This document shows positions 21,596 through 32,083 of a stretch of 64,000 nucleotides of DNA, piece by piece (position 1 is the stretch's first letter; each line of letters starts with the position of its first letter). The stretch spans positions 1,021,365-1,085,364 of the forward strand of contig VXBP01000228.1 of assembly GCA_013400115.1 (NCBI GenBank), in the 5' to 3' direction. The notes under the pieces were generated by a model. The model saw nothing but the letters and a program-made list of their open reading frames with translations. It had not been told where the DNA came from and searched no databases. The position numbers and the translations under genes are program-made. This DNA comes from Rhinopomastus cyanomelas. Its lineage: Eukaryota > Chordata > Aves > Bucerotiformes > Rhinopomastidae.

Positions 21596-23097
21596 TGAGC
21601 TGGTTTTGGTTGGTATTTGTACTACCTTTACACTGAGACACTCATCTTGGGGAGCTTAGGTGTGTGAGTGCATGACGGAAGTACTTTCCAGGAGCGTATG
21701 CTGGAGCAATAGATCAAATGGTCTTTCTTCCTTGTTAACATTCAATGTTGAACTGAGTGGTTTGAATTCTCATTGTCATGACGTACAGCCAGGCTGAGGT
21801 CTTCACTTTTTATCAAACACTACTCCCACCAGAATCAATGCTGGATGCAATTAAAACCAAATAATTTAGCCCACAGACATCTGTGTTTATAAGGTACTCG
21901 CCACCCTTCAAGTCACTTTAGTTTTGAACAGGAGATGGTGTGAGGCTGTTGAATATTTGTCAGCAGAGCACGCTGAATCCAACGGTGTTTCAAGAGGAGA
22001 GGTAAACACAGCAGCTCGTTGACGATGTGGTAGATGACCTGATGCAGAAAGTATTTTACTGAAAAACATCCCGCTGCCCAAACAGTGCCCTACTTGGTTT
22101 AACCTTTGTAATCCAGGAACATCACATCAGGTAGTATTTCTAACACAGAGTTAACTGAATACGTATAATTTATACACAGAGGGTAATCCAACTTTGCAGC
22201 TGTGGGCACAAACTTTCCCATCGAACAGCACCTTCAGAGCACTCACATTTGGCCTGATCAAAGAAACAGAAGTTAGAAAAAGGGTAGGTTTGCTGTCTGT
22301 CCATTAACATGAATAGGAAATGCATATTGCAGAAATCTCTCTCAATCCAAGTACCAGTAACTCAATTTGGAATAACTTGTGGTTAGTGGGATTTGCTTTT
22401 AAGCAACTGCGCTTAAATATGTAATGCAGCAATAGTGGGAAATGGTTTAGATCAAGCAAATAAAGTAAAAATCAGTTCTGGATGTATTTTTATTAAATTT
22501 TCTCATTGTCATGAGCTCAGAGCAAATGGCTGAGAAACTCCTGGGAATTACTAAATACTTTGCAGTCCTACCATGTACAGAAGGAAGCTGAGAAGATTTT
22601 AAAGCATTTTGGAGGAAAGAGATTTTTATCTGAGATGTAGGGGGAGATATCTGCAAGACAAATTGTGTTAGAACTATTATACTGGGCAATAAAACCTGTT
22701 TTTAGAAGGACATACATGTGAGTTTATTGCCTCAGACATAGGGCCCATCTGGCCAACGTTTCAGGCTCTACTTTTCATTTATAATTCCCAACACATGCTT
22801 TGTATTTTCACCATGATCGATTGTTGGGCTGAGGTGGTTGTGCTAGTGTTAAGTTGTACCCCCAGGTCTTTCTGCTGAGTGAAGATGGTCAGCTCAAAGT
22901 CCATATGTATGTGAAGTTAGGACTGTTTGTCTCATTTTACAGGTGTTTACATTGCTTTTATCTGCCATTTAGTTCTAGGTATCCTCAGATGTCAAACTAT
23001 CCTCAGAATCACTGCTCTAAACATCTTCATTTCATCAGCAAACATTGCCACCTTCCTATTTAACCTCTTTCCAGGTCATTGATGAATGTGTGGAATA
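21596..23097. other. Intergenic, no gene recognised
   Basis: AT-rich DNA without a recognisable exon or repeat family. Confidence 0.4.
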
Positions 23098-23460
23098 GCC
23101 TGGAAAGAAGAAGTTGAGGGGAGATCTTACTGCTCTTTACAACTACCTGGAAGGAGGTTGTAGAGAGGTGGAGGTTGGCCTTTTGTCCCAAATCCCAAAT
23201 ATGACAGAGGAAATGGCCTCAAGTTGTGCCAGCAGAAGTTTAGGTTGGACATCAGGAAAGCTTTCTTCATTGGCAGAGGTGGCAGGGGTTGGAACAAGCT
23301 GCTCAGGTTGGTGATTGAGTTGCCATCCTTGGAGGTGTTAAAAATTGTGGATCTGGCACTTGAACATATTGGTTAGTGGGCATGGTAGCATTGGGTTGAT
23401 GGTTGGACTGGTTGATCTCGGAAGTCTTTTCCAACCTTAATGATTCTATGATTCTATGAA
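23098..23460 (+). mobile_element. CR1 fragment, about 360 bp
   Basis: Sense CR1: GGGGAGATCTTACTGCTCTTTACAACTACCTGGAAGGAGG, GGAAATGGCCTCAAGTTGTGCCAG, TTTAGGTTGGACATCAGGAAAG, GGTTGGACTGGTTGATCTCGGAAG, then the tail TGATTCTATGATTCTATG at 23460. Confidence 0.92.
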
Positions 23461-24081
23461 TAGCAGAGCTCCAGCACAGAGCCATACATAACTCCACCAG
23501 TTATCACTCTGCCTCTCCTGAACTTTCTTCTCCATTAAAAATTAATTTCTTACTGAGAAGGCTTCCTCTCTTTTGCCATAGCAGTTTAATTCTCTTACAA
23601 ACCTTGGGAAAGGGACTTTTTCAAGATTTCTTTAGAAATCCAAGTAAACTCCATCAATTTATTTACACTGGTACTCACTCTCTACAAACTCTCCAAGACA
23701 AGCCAACATTGTGATTACAGCGTGGAGCACCCCGCTGCCTACCGCCACGTGGCTGCCCCTTTGACTTCTCCATATCTCTCGATCCTTTGGTAAGGACACC
23801 AAACCTAACACCTTATCTCCAAGTACACACAGCTTGTCAGGAACATCTGTTGCTTTTCGTTAATTGTGAACATTAGCACTTTTCAACCTCTTGTTTCAGG
23901 TCAATGGGGGAAAACCACCCAAACAACTGACATGAATAAGAAGATTTATAAATCTGTTGTCAGAAAGTAAGACTTACTCAATCAGGTAATCAGAAAAATG
24001 AGCAGCACACAGGCCAATTTTTGTCTTAGCCCTGACAGCCTCTTTTCTGTAGTAGAGGCTCCCATATTGATCAGCACTTCG

Positions 24082-24293
24082 CAGAATCACAGAACATTAG
24101 AGACGGGAAGGCACCTCAAAAGATCATCTAGTCCAATCCCCCCTGGATCACAGCAGGATCACCTAGACCAAGTCGCACAGGAACATGTCCAGGTGGGCTT
24201 TAAACATCTCCAGAGAAGGAGACTCCACAACTCACCCTGGGCAGCCCATTCCAGTGCTCTGTCACCCTTACTATGAAGAAGTTCCTTCTCATA
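24082..24293 (-). mobile_element. CR1 fragment, young subfamily
   Basis: Antisense copy: CAGAATCACAGAACATTAGAGACGGGAAGG, ATCATCTAGTCCAATCCCCC, CACAGCAGGATCACCTAGACC, GAGAAGGAGACTCCACAAC and GAAGTTCCTTCTCATA. It has a small insertion (TGGAT) relative to sister copies. Confidence 0.92.
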
Positions 24294-25039
24294 TGAAAGA
24301 CAGGGTATAGTTTGCAAAGACCACTAGCCTTCAACTGAGTCATGCAGTTCTTGCCTACTAATGTCAGTAGGAGTTTCAATTAATAGGAAGATTTAAATCA
24401 ACAAAACATCAACAGAAGTTTTTTTTTGAGAAGAATCTTTTAAAATTCAAAAGAGAAAAAAAATACCAGACCATGTAGTGCATAGAGAGAGAGAGACTCT
24501 AGGCCATGTGAAAGAGAAATTAATTGTTGTCTGTCTGCTCAGAGGCGACAGTTAGGACCCACCCCTTCTCTTGATGAATTTCTGTTCATTTCTGGGAGAA
24601 ATGTTTCAAGAAGTCCATCTCTAACAGTGTGCGTTTTCCCTCCTGGGAGCTGGAAATGCTTCTGCTGTGTCAATGGGAAACTGTAGTTCAAACCAAGAAA
24701 CGTTGAACACGAGCTGGCTCCAATGGGAACCCGCAGAAGCTGGTAATCTGTGCATTACAGTGGTGGCTGATCAATAGTGATTCAGGGATGGAGAGGCGTA
24801 TCACCAACGGAGAAAGATTTCAAGGCTTGATTAGTTGTGCTCCTTCTCCATTGGGACTGTAGAGCAATCTTCACTTAGAAAGACATGTGATCTGAAAGCC
24901 TGAGGCAGAGCAATCCTTGTTTTCTCGGGAGAAGCTTTTCTAGGATGCAAACGCTTTTACACCCTCATCCTTGTTTCTGAAAGCTGTGTCTTCTCCAGAA
25001 AATTAAAGAGAAGGAGAAAAAAAAAGGGGGGAGCTTAGG
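24294..25039 (+). promoter_or_regulatory. KCNK18 upstream region and 5' UTR
   Basis: About 750 bp before the KCNK18 start codon. There is no CpG island and no clear TATA box at a convincing distance. The last 30 bases are purine-rich (GAGAAGGAGAAAAAAAAAGGGGGG). The transcription start cannot be placed from sequence. The start codon context is strong, with A at -3 and G at +4. Confidence 0.4.
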
Positions 25040-25256
25040 ATGGCATCAACATCACAGCCTCTGCGAGGTAAAAGGGCATGTAAGAAAATATTTTGGGCAG
25101 TGTTTCCTCATGCCTGCTTCATTCTGTCTCTTGTGATCTATGCTTTTCTCGGGGCTCTCATGTTTTCCCACATTGAAGGTAACAGGAAGGTCGATTTAAG
25201 TGAAGAATACAGAAATTTCCTGCAGAAACTGTGGCACATCGCCAGAAATTTATCAG
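25040..25256 (+). CDS. KCNK18: KCNK18 coding exon 1
   Basis: Encodes residues 1-72 plus the first base of codon 73: the N-terminus, TM1 and the first part of the cap. The donor is TCAG|GTATGT. Reading through the donor meets a stop at 25324, so splicing is required. The start was chosen because it is the first ATG in frame, has a strong context and gives an N-terminus of the length seen in TRESK. Confidence 0.93.
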
Positions 25257-28200
25257 GTATGTACTGGAATTTCAAAATGGCTTGGCTGTCCAGGGAGCTA
25301 CTCATTCCTTTGCCTTCTGTATGAGATTTTTGGGTGTTGAAGATGTTCTTCAAAATGCTAACAGCTGAATCTGCAAGCCAGGTTTTCCCTCTACTGTTGG
25401 TTGCTTGTCTTCTTTAGCTGTGATTTTGACTGAAAGCTTCCTTGATGCCTTTGGTTCTGCCTGAAAAGGGTTTTCTTGAGGTACCTGTGTTACCCCTTTT
25501 GCCCAAGTTACCTGAGGTCCTTAAAGAGCTGCTGAGATTCCCATGGTATTTCCCTTTGATTGCTGGAGGCTGAATCCTCTGTCTCAGAAAGTCTCTTCCA
25601 GCTTTGTCTTCTCAGCTCAGAGATTCCCTACCAACTGTCTGGCAATGGGATGCTTGGATGGAGGCAAGTGCCATGCACCCTGAACCCAGTGGTGTTGATG
25701 GAGGGAGAAGAGGGGAGGAGAAGGGGTAGAAATCCTGTTGGGTCTGTGTCAGGGTTCATCGATGGGTTCGGACTTTCTCTCAGGTAGCTGTGCAGACACA
25801 ATGCTCTGCTTGGATCAAGCATCCCTGTAGACAACACCCTTCCAAGCAGAGTTCAGCCATGGGGAGGAGAAATGAAGGGTGCAGGCTCTGGGATTCACAG
25901 CTGGGCACTGGGTATTGCCACCCAAAGAGTTCATATATGGACAACCTCACTCTTTCATTGTCTTTGGGTCAAAAGAGGACTGAACTCCTGGGGACCCCAA
26001 AAGGAAACAGAACATTCAGGGTGGAAACTGAATGTTCAACCTTCCTGCCTTGCTTCTCTTTATGCTTATTTTTGCATTTGATTTTGACTTTGCTGGAATT
26101 TGTACCTCATTTGTCCCTCTTTTCTTTATATTCCAAACTCATTGGACCCATCTGATTTTCTTGGAGAGGAGAAGGGGCGGGTGAGGTGAATAGTTTTATC
26201 TTGTGAAAGCAAATCCTCAGTTGGAGTAGGCTTTGCTGGAATAACAGACTGGCTGTGGTGGTCTGCAAACACTCACTGTATGTCCTGTTGTTGCTGTAAC
26301 AGATAACATGACAGAAAATGAGGAGGTATTTAGGGAAAGAATCCATGCACTGCTCAGCACAGCTGAACGAGACTGGTTTGTCAACCCAAAAGATATATGG
26401 ACTTTCTTTGGGTCTCTCTTTTTCTGCTGCACAGTATTCACAACTGTGGGTAAGTTCAGAGGTAAAGTACCCCCACTGCAGAATCAGTTGCTCTCACTGC
26501 TTTCTCTAACATTTTTCTTCCAGGGAGCAAAAACATAAATCAACAAAACCCAACAGAACAAATGCAAACCCCAAATCCCCTTGAGTTCCTCTTCTGAGTA
26601 TCGACAATGAGTGCAAGGGGTTCTGCAAAGAGATTGCTGAGGTGTAGCTGAGTCATACAAGCAAGTCAGGATTTAATAACTAGTGATGGCATTCGCTAAT
26701 TAGCCTCATTATTAAATGCAAAGTGGAACAAGTACTCATAAACCACTTGCCCACAAAACTGTGGCATCAAAGTAAAAAGAAAACTCCATTTTCCAGTCGA
26801 ACCTTATCCTTCCCACTACGAGGTGTTACACTGGCTAATGTTTTCTTCACTGGAAGATGTAATTAATTATGTGTATATTGCTTTTTCAATTGCTTCCCTG
26901 TTATTTATGTCTAACCTAGCTTTGTACATCTGTGGCTCTATTATTAACTGTGCCCTTGTCGGTCGCACCTCTCTGGGTTAACAGCATGAGGAAATGTTTA
27001 AGTCACACCTTCAAAATCTTCTCTTCTGACTTCATATATCAAAGAAGGCCCTAGATCAAATAGAAACATCTGCTCTGCTTTTGGCTCCCTCTGCTTTGCT
27101 ACATACAACTGCTCATGCTCATTCCCAAAGCTGCTTTTATCCCTTTGCTAATCTTTCTCAAATGCTGGCGAGTACAGACACTGACTATTGAGATTTGTCA
27201 GAATCAAAGCTGGATGGGAAACGGTCCCACAGCCTTGTATCAGATTGCAGAGACTGCCTTAGGGCATCCTCCAGATCCCAGTGTGGCTGCATCCCGCTGC
27301 AAAAGACAAACTGAACCTTAAAAGGGAGCTTATCCTACATGAGCAAGAGCGTGTGAGTTAACATGTTCACTTGGAGCAAGAGGAAGATCCTTTCCCTGAG
27401 AACAATTTGTTGGAAAGCTCTGACTTCAGCAACTGATGAAAACCCTTATTGTTGACCATTTCTTGTCTGGCCATACTTACCCGTCTCCCCTGGCATGGGA
27501 CTTTACAAATATCCCCACATCCACTGACCCGACACACTCACTTTTGAACTGCCAGGGGTTTTGACCTCTGTAGTGCTGAGTGTTAACCCAGCTTCCTCTG
27601 GTTTTGAGCTAAGTTTGGGGATCAACAGGAAGCCTGGAGTACTTGGTGGCTGTTTCCATTACAGTAGGTTTGGGTTTTTTTAGTATTAGGAACTGTTAAA
27701 TCACTTCACATTGGAGCCAATTTAGTTACCGGTAACCATCTAGGAGAAGTGAGGCATCTAGTGTGGAGATTGGGGATTTGAATCCTCTTCTATTCGCTGC
27801 CCACAGAAGTTGCTTACTGGCTCAGTTAGGTTAGATCTCTAGATAGATGAAGTTAAGCTCAAGATTAGTTTTAACCCCTAAAACTGTAATAATGTACAGA
27901 AATTGAGAAAAGAAAAGGAAGGGATAGGTGAGGGAAAGGCAAGGGAAAGGTGAGGGGAAGGTGAGAAGAGAGAAGAAACAAGAGAAAAAAGAAAAAAGAA
28001 AAGAGAGAAAAGAGAAAAGAGAGAAAAGAGAAGAGAGAAAGGAGAGAAAAGAGAGAAAAGAAAAAAGAGAAAAGAGAAGAGAGAAAAGAGAATAGAGAAA
28101 AGAGCTAAAAGACAAGAGAAGAGAGAAAAGAGATAAAAGAGAAAGGAGAGAAAACAGAGAAGAGAAAAGATAGAAAAGAGAAAAAAGAGAAGAGAGAAAA

Positions 28201-30467
28201 TCACTCTGTCCAGTAGCTAAAGCAATTAGTCTTCCCCAATTGCTCCAGCTGTAAGGACTGGCATCCTGGTTAGTTAATGGGGCATGAAGAGGCAGAGAAG
28301 AGTTTTTCAGCGCTTCACTGCAAAGGAGGGATCAAAGTTGGATTCAGACCAAAGGTGATGGCAGCCATCAGTGAACAGCCATGAATGAACAAATAAAATG
28401 AAGGAACCCATACCTCAGTGTATGAGGTAATAATCTCACAGGCTAGGTCAGATCGTTAACTAGGAGATCATCTAGAGAAGAGCAATGGTCTTAAAGGGAG
28501 AGAAGAAATGCTTTATGACTTTTTGGAGGATGAGAAGGAAAATGGTTAACATTTAATACAACTAATATAATGCTGGTGTTTTGTCTGATTGTAATGGAAA
28601 AGCACTAATTGAAATTGTGAGTTTCATACCCAATATGCCAGAGGAAGGAGATATAAACCCCCAGACTGCATTAGGGAAAGGGTGCAGCTTGTGCTACCAT
28701 CTCTCGTAGTGCTCCCCTGTTTGTAGTGACTGATATTTACAACCTGTAGTGCCCCAGGACAAACACACATTTCCTCGAGTGATAAACACACGCCCTCACT
28801 TGATCTTTGTTTCTCTGTGTACGTTTAAGAGACTGAAAACTATGAAGTCAGTGCAAACACAGCATCAATACAAGATTTGTCGTTAGAGCTAGATGAACGA
28901 GGGACGATTTTGAGCTCTGCTATTAGCTCACCAGTGGTAGTTTTGGCAAAGAAATGAACACTGAGGTATGGATTTCATTGTCCCAGTCTGATTCATAGTG
29001 CAGTTCCAGTTTCAAAATACCCAAGTCTTTCCAGAGTTCAGGGAGTTTCAACCCCAGAAATTATTCCGTCATGCTGTGAGATCCTGGAGGCTGGCCAGTA
29101 GATGATCCCCCAGCTCCTCACGCACTGTCCTTTAGCTTCTCCCAGCACCAGCGAAGCTCAGGGCTCAGCTCAGCTTCCCTGCTGAGAGACCCATGGGTCC
29201 AAGATCTCTCTTGTTTGGCCTTATGGATCCTTCCTAACAAGGACTCTCAGGTCAGGAAATCTTCCCAATAAGAGTCTCCAGCAGGGCAGAGGCTACACAC
29301 CACCTTTGGGTTGGCCCAACCCTTTTGTTTCCCCTCCCTAAACAGCCTCTTGTTGTTGGCTGTTAATCAAAGAGCCAACAAGAAGCAGATGGCAGGAAAA
29401 GTCAACAGAACTGGCAAATTCAAAAGCTCCCAGTGCTTGAAGAGGTAGGATGGCTGCCTTAGTAGCCATCATTTGAGACTCTGAAAGGATAATAGCTCCA
29501 AAGCAAAGACAAAAAGAGCAGTCTGCTCTTGACTAAAGATTGGCTTCTACAACAGAGGGCAGGGAGAAGCTTAGAGGATATGAATGCCTAATAAATCACA
29601 ATGTTCTCTCTCTTTCCCCCTCTCCCTCCTCTTCCTCGTTTTGCTCTCATTCAAGGCTATGGTAACACCTATCCTGTGACCCGGATTGGAAAGTACCTCT
29701 GTATGTTGTATGCTTTGTTTGGCATCCCTCTGATGTTCTTGGTCCTGACAGACATGGGAGACATCCTTGCGACTGTCTTATCCAAGTGTTACAACGAATT
29801 CAGAAAGCTGCAGTCGAAAATCCTGGCCTCCAAGCTCTGTTCTGCACTCATGTGTCACAGAGGGGACGAACTGGGACGCGGGGCACAGTCTAAAGTCTTC
29901 ACCAACGAGCCCTTGACTATCATGGAAGTGCTGAAAAGTCACTCCAGTGGTAGAAGGAAGCCAGTCAAATATCGCAACGCTGAAATTTTTGAGATGTTAA
30001 TTGCCAGAGAGAACGAGCACAGAAAACTAGCAAGAAATAGAAGCATTGAGAGGTGGAGTTCGTGCCCTGAACTCGACAGGGGAAAGACCATGTCCAGAGT
30101 AATCGAGAATTTTGACAAAATAGGGAAACAGTTAGAGAAGTTAGATGTGCCCATTGTATTAATGGTGCTAGTTATCTTTGTGTACATCTCCTGTGCAGCT
30201 GCTATTCTCCCAAACTGGGAAACCAGGCTGGATTTTCAGGAAGCCTTTTACTTCTGCTTTATCACCTTGACAACTATTGGGTTTGGAGACACTCAACTGG
30301 AGCATCCCAAGTTTTTCTTGTTTTTTTCCCTCTATATTATTATTGGCATGGAGATTGTCTTCATTGCTTTTAAGCTGGGCCAAGACCGCTTAATTGTTTT
30401 GTATAAAAAGGTGATCTCATTTTGTGGGGAGAAAAAGGTGCCATCAAAGAAAATATATCCAAAATAA
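25040..30467 (+). CDS. KCNK18: KCNK18 (TRESK) two-pore-domain potassium channel, complete
   Basis: CDS is join(25040-25256, 26303-26449, 29656-30467): 1,176 nt, 391 residues plus TAA. TRESK carries background K+ current in sensory neurons and dampens excitability; it acts as a plasma-membrane dimer. Seen here: TM1 at about residues 17-41, extracellular cap with sequons NLS (70) and NMT (74), first filter TVGYG (120-124), TM2 about 134-163, a long cytosolic loop 164-286 typical of TRESK, TM3 about 287-307 with YISCAAAILP, second filter TIGFG (328-332), TM4 about 341-361 and a short C-tail. Human TRESK is 384 residues. The loop keeps RWSSCPEL (254-261), a 14-3-3-type site, but lacks the PQIIIS docking motif and the serine cluster known from human. 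Both introns are phase 1 with GT-AG ends. SLC18A2 follows 29 kb downstream on the same strand, as in other amniotes. Confidence 0.96.
25257..26302 (+). other. KCNK18: KCNK18 intron 1 (1,046 bp, phase 1)
   Basis: Begins GTATGT and ends TTGCTGTAACAG. No repeat family or gene is seen inside. The open frames here are short and lack homology. Confidence 0.88.
26303..26449 (+). CDS. KCNK18: KCNK18 coding exon 2
   Basis: 147 nt. It completes codon 73 (Asp) and runs to the first base of codon 122 (Gly): NMTENEEVF..., the pore helix FGSLFFCCTVFTTV and the start of the first selectivity filter. The donor is GTGG|GTAAGT, a near-consensus site. Phase 1 at both ends fits its neighbours. Confidence 0.95.
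26450..29655 (+). other. KCNK18: KCNK18 intron 2 (3,206 bp, phase 1)
   Basis: Begins GTAAGT. The acceptor follows a long pyrimidine tract (CTCTCTTTCCCCCTCTCCCT then TCATTCAAG). The intron contains a 300-bp purine tract at 27904-28200 and no other recognised element. Confidence 0.9.
27904..28200. repeat. Purine microsatellite (GAGAAAAGA-type) in KCNK18 intron 2
   Basis: Nearly 300 bp of A and G on the plus strand, built of variants of GAGAAAAGA and GAGAGAAAA. The span 27980-28092 (113 bp) is purine only. The complementary strand is pyrimidine and gives artificial Phe/Ser/Leu open frames. Confidence 0.95.
29656..30467 (+). CDS. KCNK18: KCNK18 coding exon 3 (terminal)
   Basis: 812 nt from the second base of codon 122 to TAA at 30465-30467. 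It carries the rest of the first filter (GYGNTYP), TM2, the long cytosolic loop, TM3, the second pore (TIGFGDTQLEHP), TM4 (IIGMEIVFIAFKL) and the C-tail ending KKIYPK. It is the single large last exon typical of this gene. An in-frame ATG at 29601 upstream lies in the intron pyrimidine tract and is not a start. Confidence 0.96.
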
Positions 30468-31319
30468 GAGCAGTGATTTCTCCCTCGCTCTTGAGCACTG
30501 ATCGCTGCAATGTGATGAAACTGTTCCTGTGTGTTTCTGCCTTGAGATGGCAGGAGGCACCTTTGATTGTGATTTCCTCTGAGAATCTCCTGTAAAAAGG
30601 CTGAATACCTCAGAAGACCCTTGGTGAAGGCATCTTCAGGGAGCCCTTTCCAACAGGATGCCATTTCCTAAACAGGACAAGAGAACGATGCATGATGAGA
30701 AAGCAGAAGGCTCTCCCTGCCAGTGCTCCCCAGCAACTTTTGCAAAGCTCTCAGCACCCTTTCTGTCCTCTCTCCCACAGCAAGCCAGACTAGAAATTCT
30801 TCATTCAGCTCCTCCAAGCAAAGCCCAGATCATCGCCTTGTCCTGCCACCTTGTCTTCAGCGAGGGGCAGCTCGGCTGTTGGCGCTGAACTGTGACAGCG
30901 TGCTGCTGCAATGCGATTCATGTTCAGAGAGAGCTGGAGAAGTGTGAACTGAGCTGCTCCTCCTCGTGACTCCACATACTGCAAACATTGCACCTTTGTG
31001 CAGGCCAGAGAAACCTTAAAATGAAAGGAAGGACACAAAATGTTCACCATTTCTCTGTACCCTGTCCAGAATTTAGTCAGAAAATGGTTCAGCTGTTCAG
31101 AGGTGAAACTGCTCCATTTCCATCATGATTTATCGCGTCTGTACTCAGTGCAGAGCCAGCATGTGTCTCATGGAGTCCAGCTAGAGAACTGCTTATGAGA
31201 AGTTCTGCCCTTGAAATGGCCACCTAGGGGAAGGCAAGCAGCAAGGCTGTGGAATGAAGCTCCATCTCCTCACTGTTATAGATGCGTGATGGTCTGGGGA
31301 CACCAATCCTGGAAGTTAC
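30468..31319 (+). other. KCNK18 3' flank, probable 3' UTR
   Basis: Sequence after the stop codon, without a recognised repeat. No canonical AATAAA occurs before the CR1 copy at 31320. The 3' end of the transcript cannot be placed. Confidence 0.4.
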
Positions 31320-31403
31320 AGAATCATAGAATCATTAGGGATTGGAAGGGACCTCGAAAGATCATCTAGTCCAATCCCCCTGCCACAGCAGGATCACCTA
31401 GAA
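31320..31403 (-). mobile_element. CR1 3' fragment, young subfamily
   Basis: AGAATCATAGAATCATTAGGGATTGGAAGGGACCTCGAAAGATCATCTAGTCCAATCCCCCTGCCACAGCAGGATCACCTAG is read in pieces: an almost consensus antisense 3' end, truncated after about 84 bp. Confidence 0.9.
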
Positions 31404-31410
31404 CAACTCA

Positions 31411-31515
31411 TACAGTCAGTCAGGTTTAGAAGGGACCACAGGATCATCCAGTTCCAACTCCCCTGCCATGGACAGGGACAACCCACCCCAGATCAGGCTG
31501 GCCCTCACTGCTGAG
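31411..31515 (-). mobile_element. Older CR1 fragment next to the younger one
   Basis: GTCAGGTTTAGAAGGGACCACAGG, ATCCAGTTCCAACTCCCCTG, CATGGACAGGGACAACCCACC, AGATCAGGCTGGCCC: an antisense CR1 end of a different, older subfamily that lost its terminal tail where the younger copy sits. Confidence 0.75.
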
Positions 31516-31959
31516 ACAAGTTTCCCCCTGCACAGACTGCTTGGCTTCTGGGAGTTCCCCGACAAACTCATAGACAGAAAAGCTTCCCTGTTTCCCTGGG
31601 ATGTGCTGAGGATCCTGCAGTTAGATATTGTGTTGTACATTAATGTGAATAATGGTGGCTCGTCAAGGGTTTGCTTAAATTATTCGTTATCTGACTCGAG
31701 TGATGTCTGACTATCAGTGAGATAAACCCATTTCTGCAAACAAATCACTACATAAGCCCACACCCCATGAGAGAAACCACTGGCTTTCATTAACCACCTC
31801 CTCACCTGTCCACCAGTGCATGCCCACCAGACACGAGTCAGACCCCAGACACTGCACCGCGCATGAGAATGGCAGCTTCACACTATTCTCCAGAGCAAAT
31901 TTGCCGTTTAAAGCCGAGGTCGGCGAAGCCTTTCCATGGCACCTTACCTCTGTGACGCT

Positions 31960-31978
31960 CCACGTACGTGGCCACGTG
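31960..31978. promoter_or_regulatory. Palindromic ACGTG / E-box cluster
   Basis: CCACGTACGTGG at 31960-31971 is a perfect 12-bp palindrome and is followed at once by CACGTG at 31973-31978. Four ACGTG cores (two per strand) fall in 18 bp. Such cores are bound by bHLH and bHLH-PAS proteins (USF/MYC type, HIF type). Function is inferred, not shown. Confidence 0.4.
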
Positions 31979-32077
31979 TATTCAGTCCTTATTAATAGTT
32001 AGCTGCAATTAAACATGGATTGTATGCAAAATGTATCATGAATGCTGGCACACGGAGAAATGCTTTGTGAGAGCAAC

Positions 32078-32083
32078 AATAAA
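32078..32083 (+). terminator. Possible polyadenylation signal (AATAAA)
   Basis: The first canonical AATAAA I found in the KCNK18 3' flank, 1.6 kb after the stop and beyond two CR1 pieces. It could serve KCNK18 but nothing ties it to that transcript. Confidence 0.25.

Noticed and set aside
25257..25324. Read-through of KCNK18 exon 1 as a short 94-residue protein
   Set aside because: The donor and the following exons give a complete conserved channel. The read-through lacks any pore.
27831..28204. Minus-strand Phe/Ser/Leu-rich open frames as membrane proteins
   Set aside because: They are translations of the pyrimidine strand of a purine microsatellite.
29601..29655. ATG at 29601 as a separate start for the KCNK18 exon 3 frame
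   Set aside because: It lies in the intron pyrimidine tract. The exon acceptor at 29654-29655 and conserved GYGNTYP show the exon starts at 29656.
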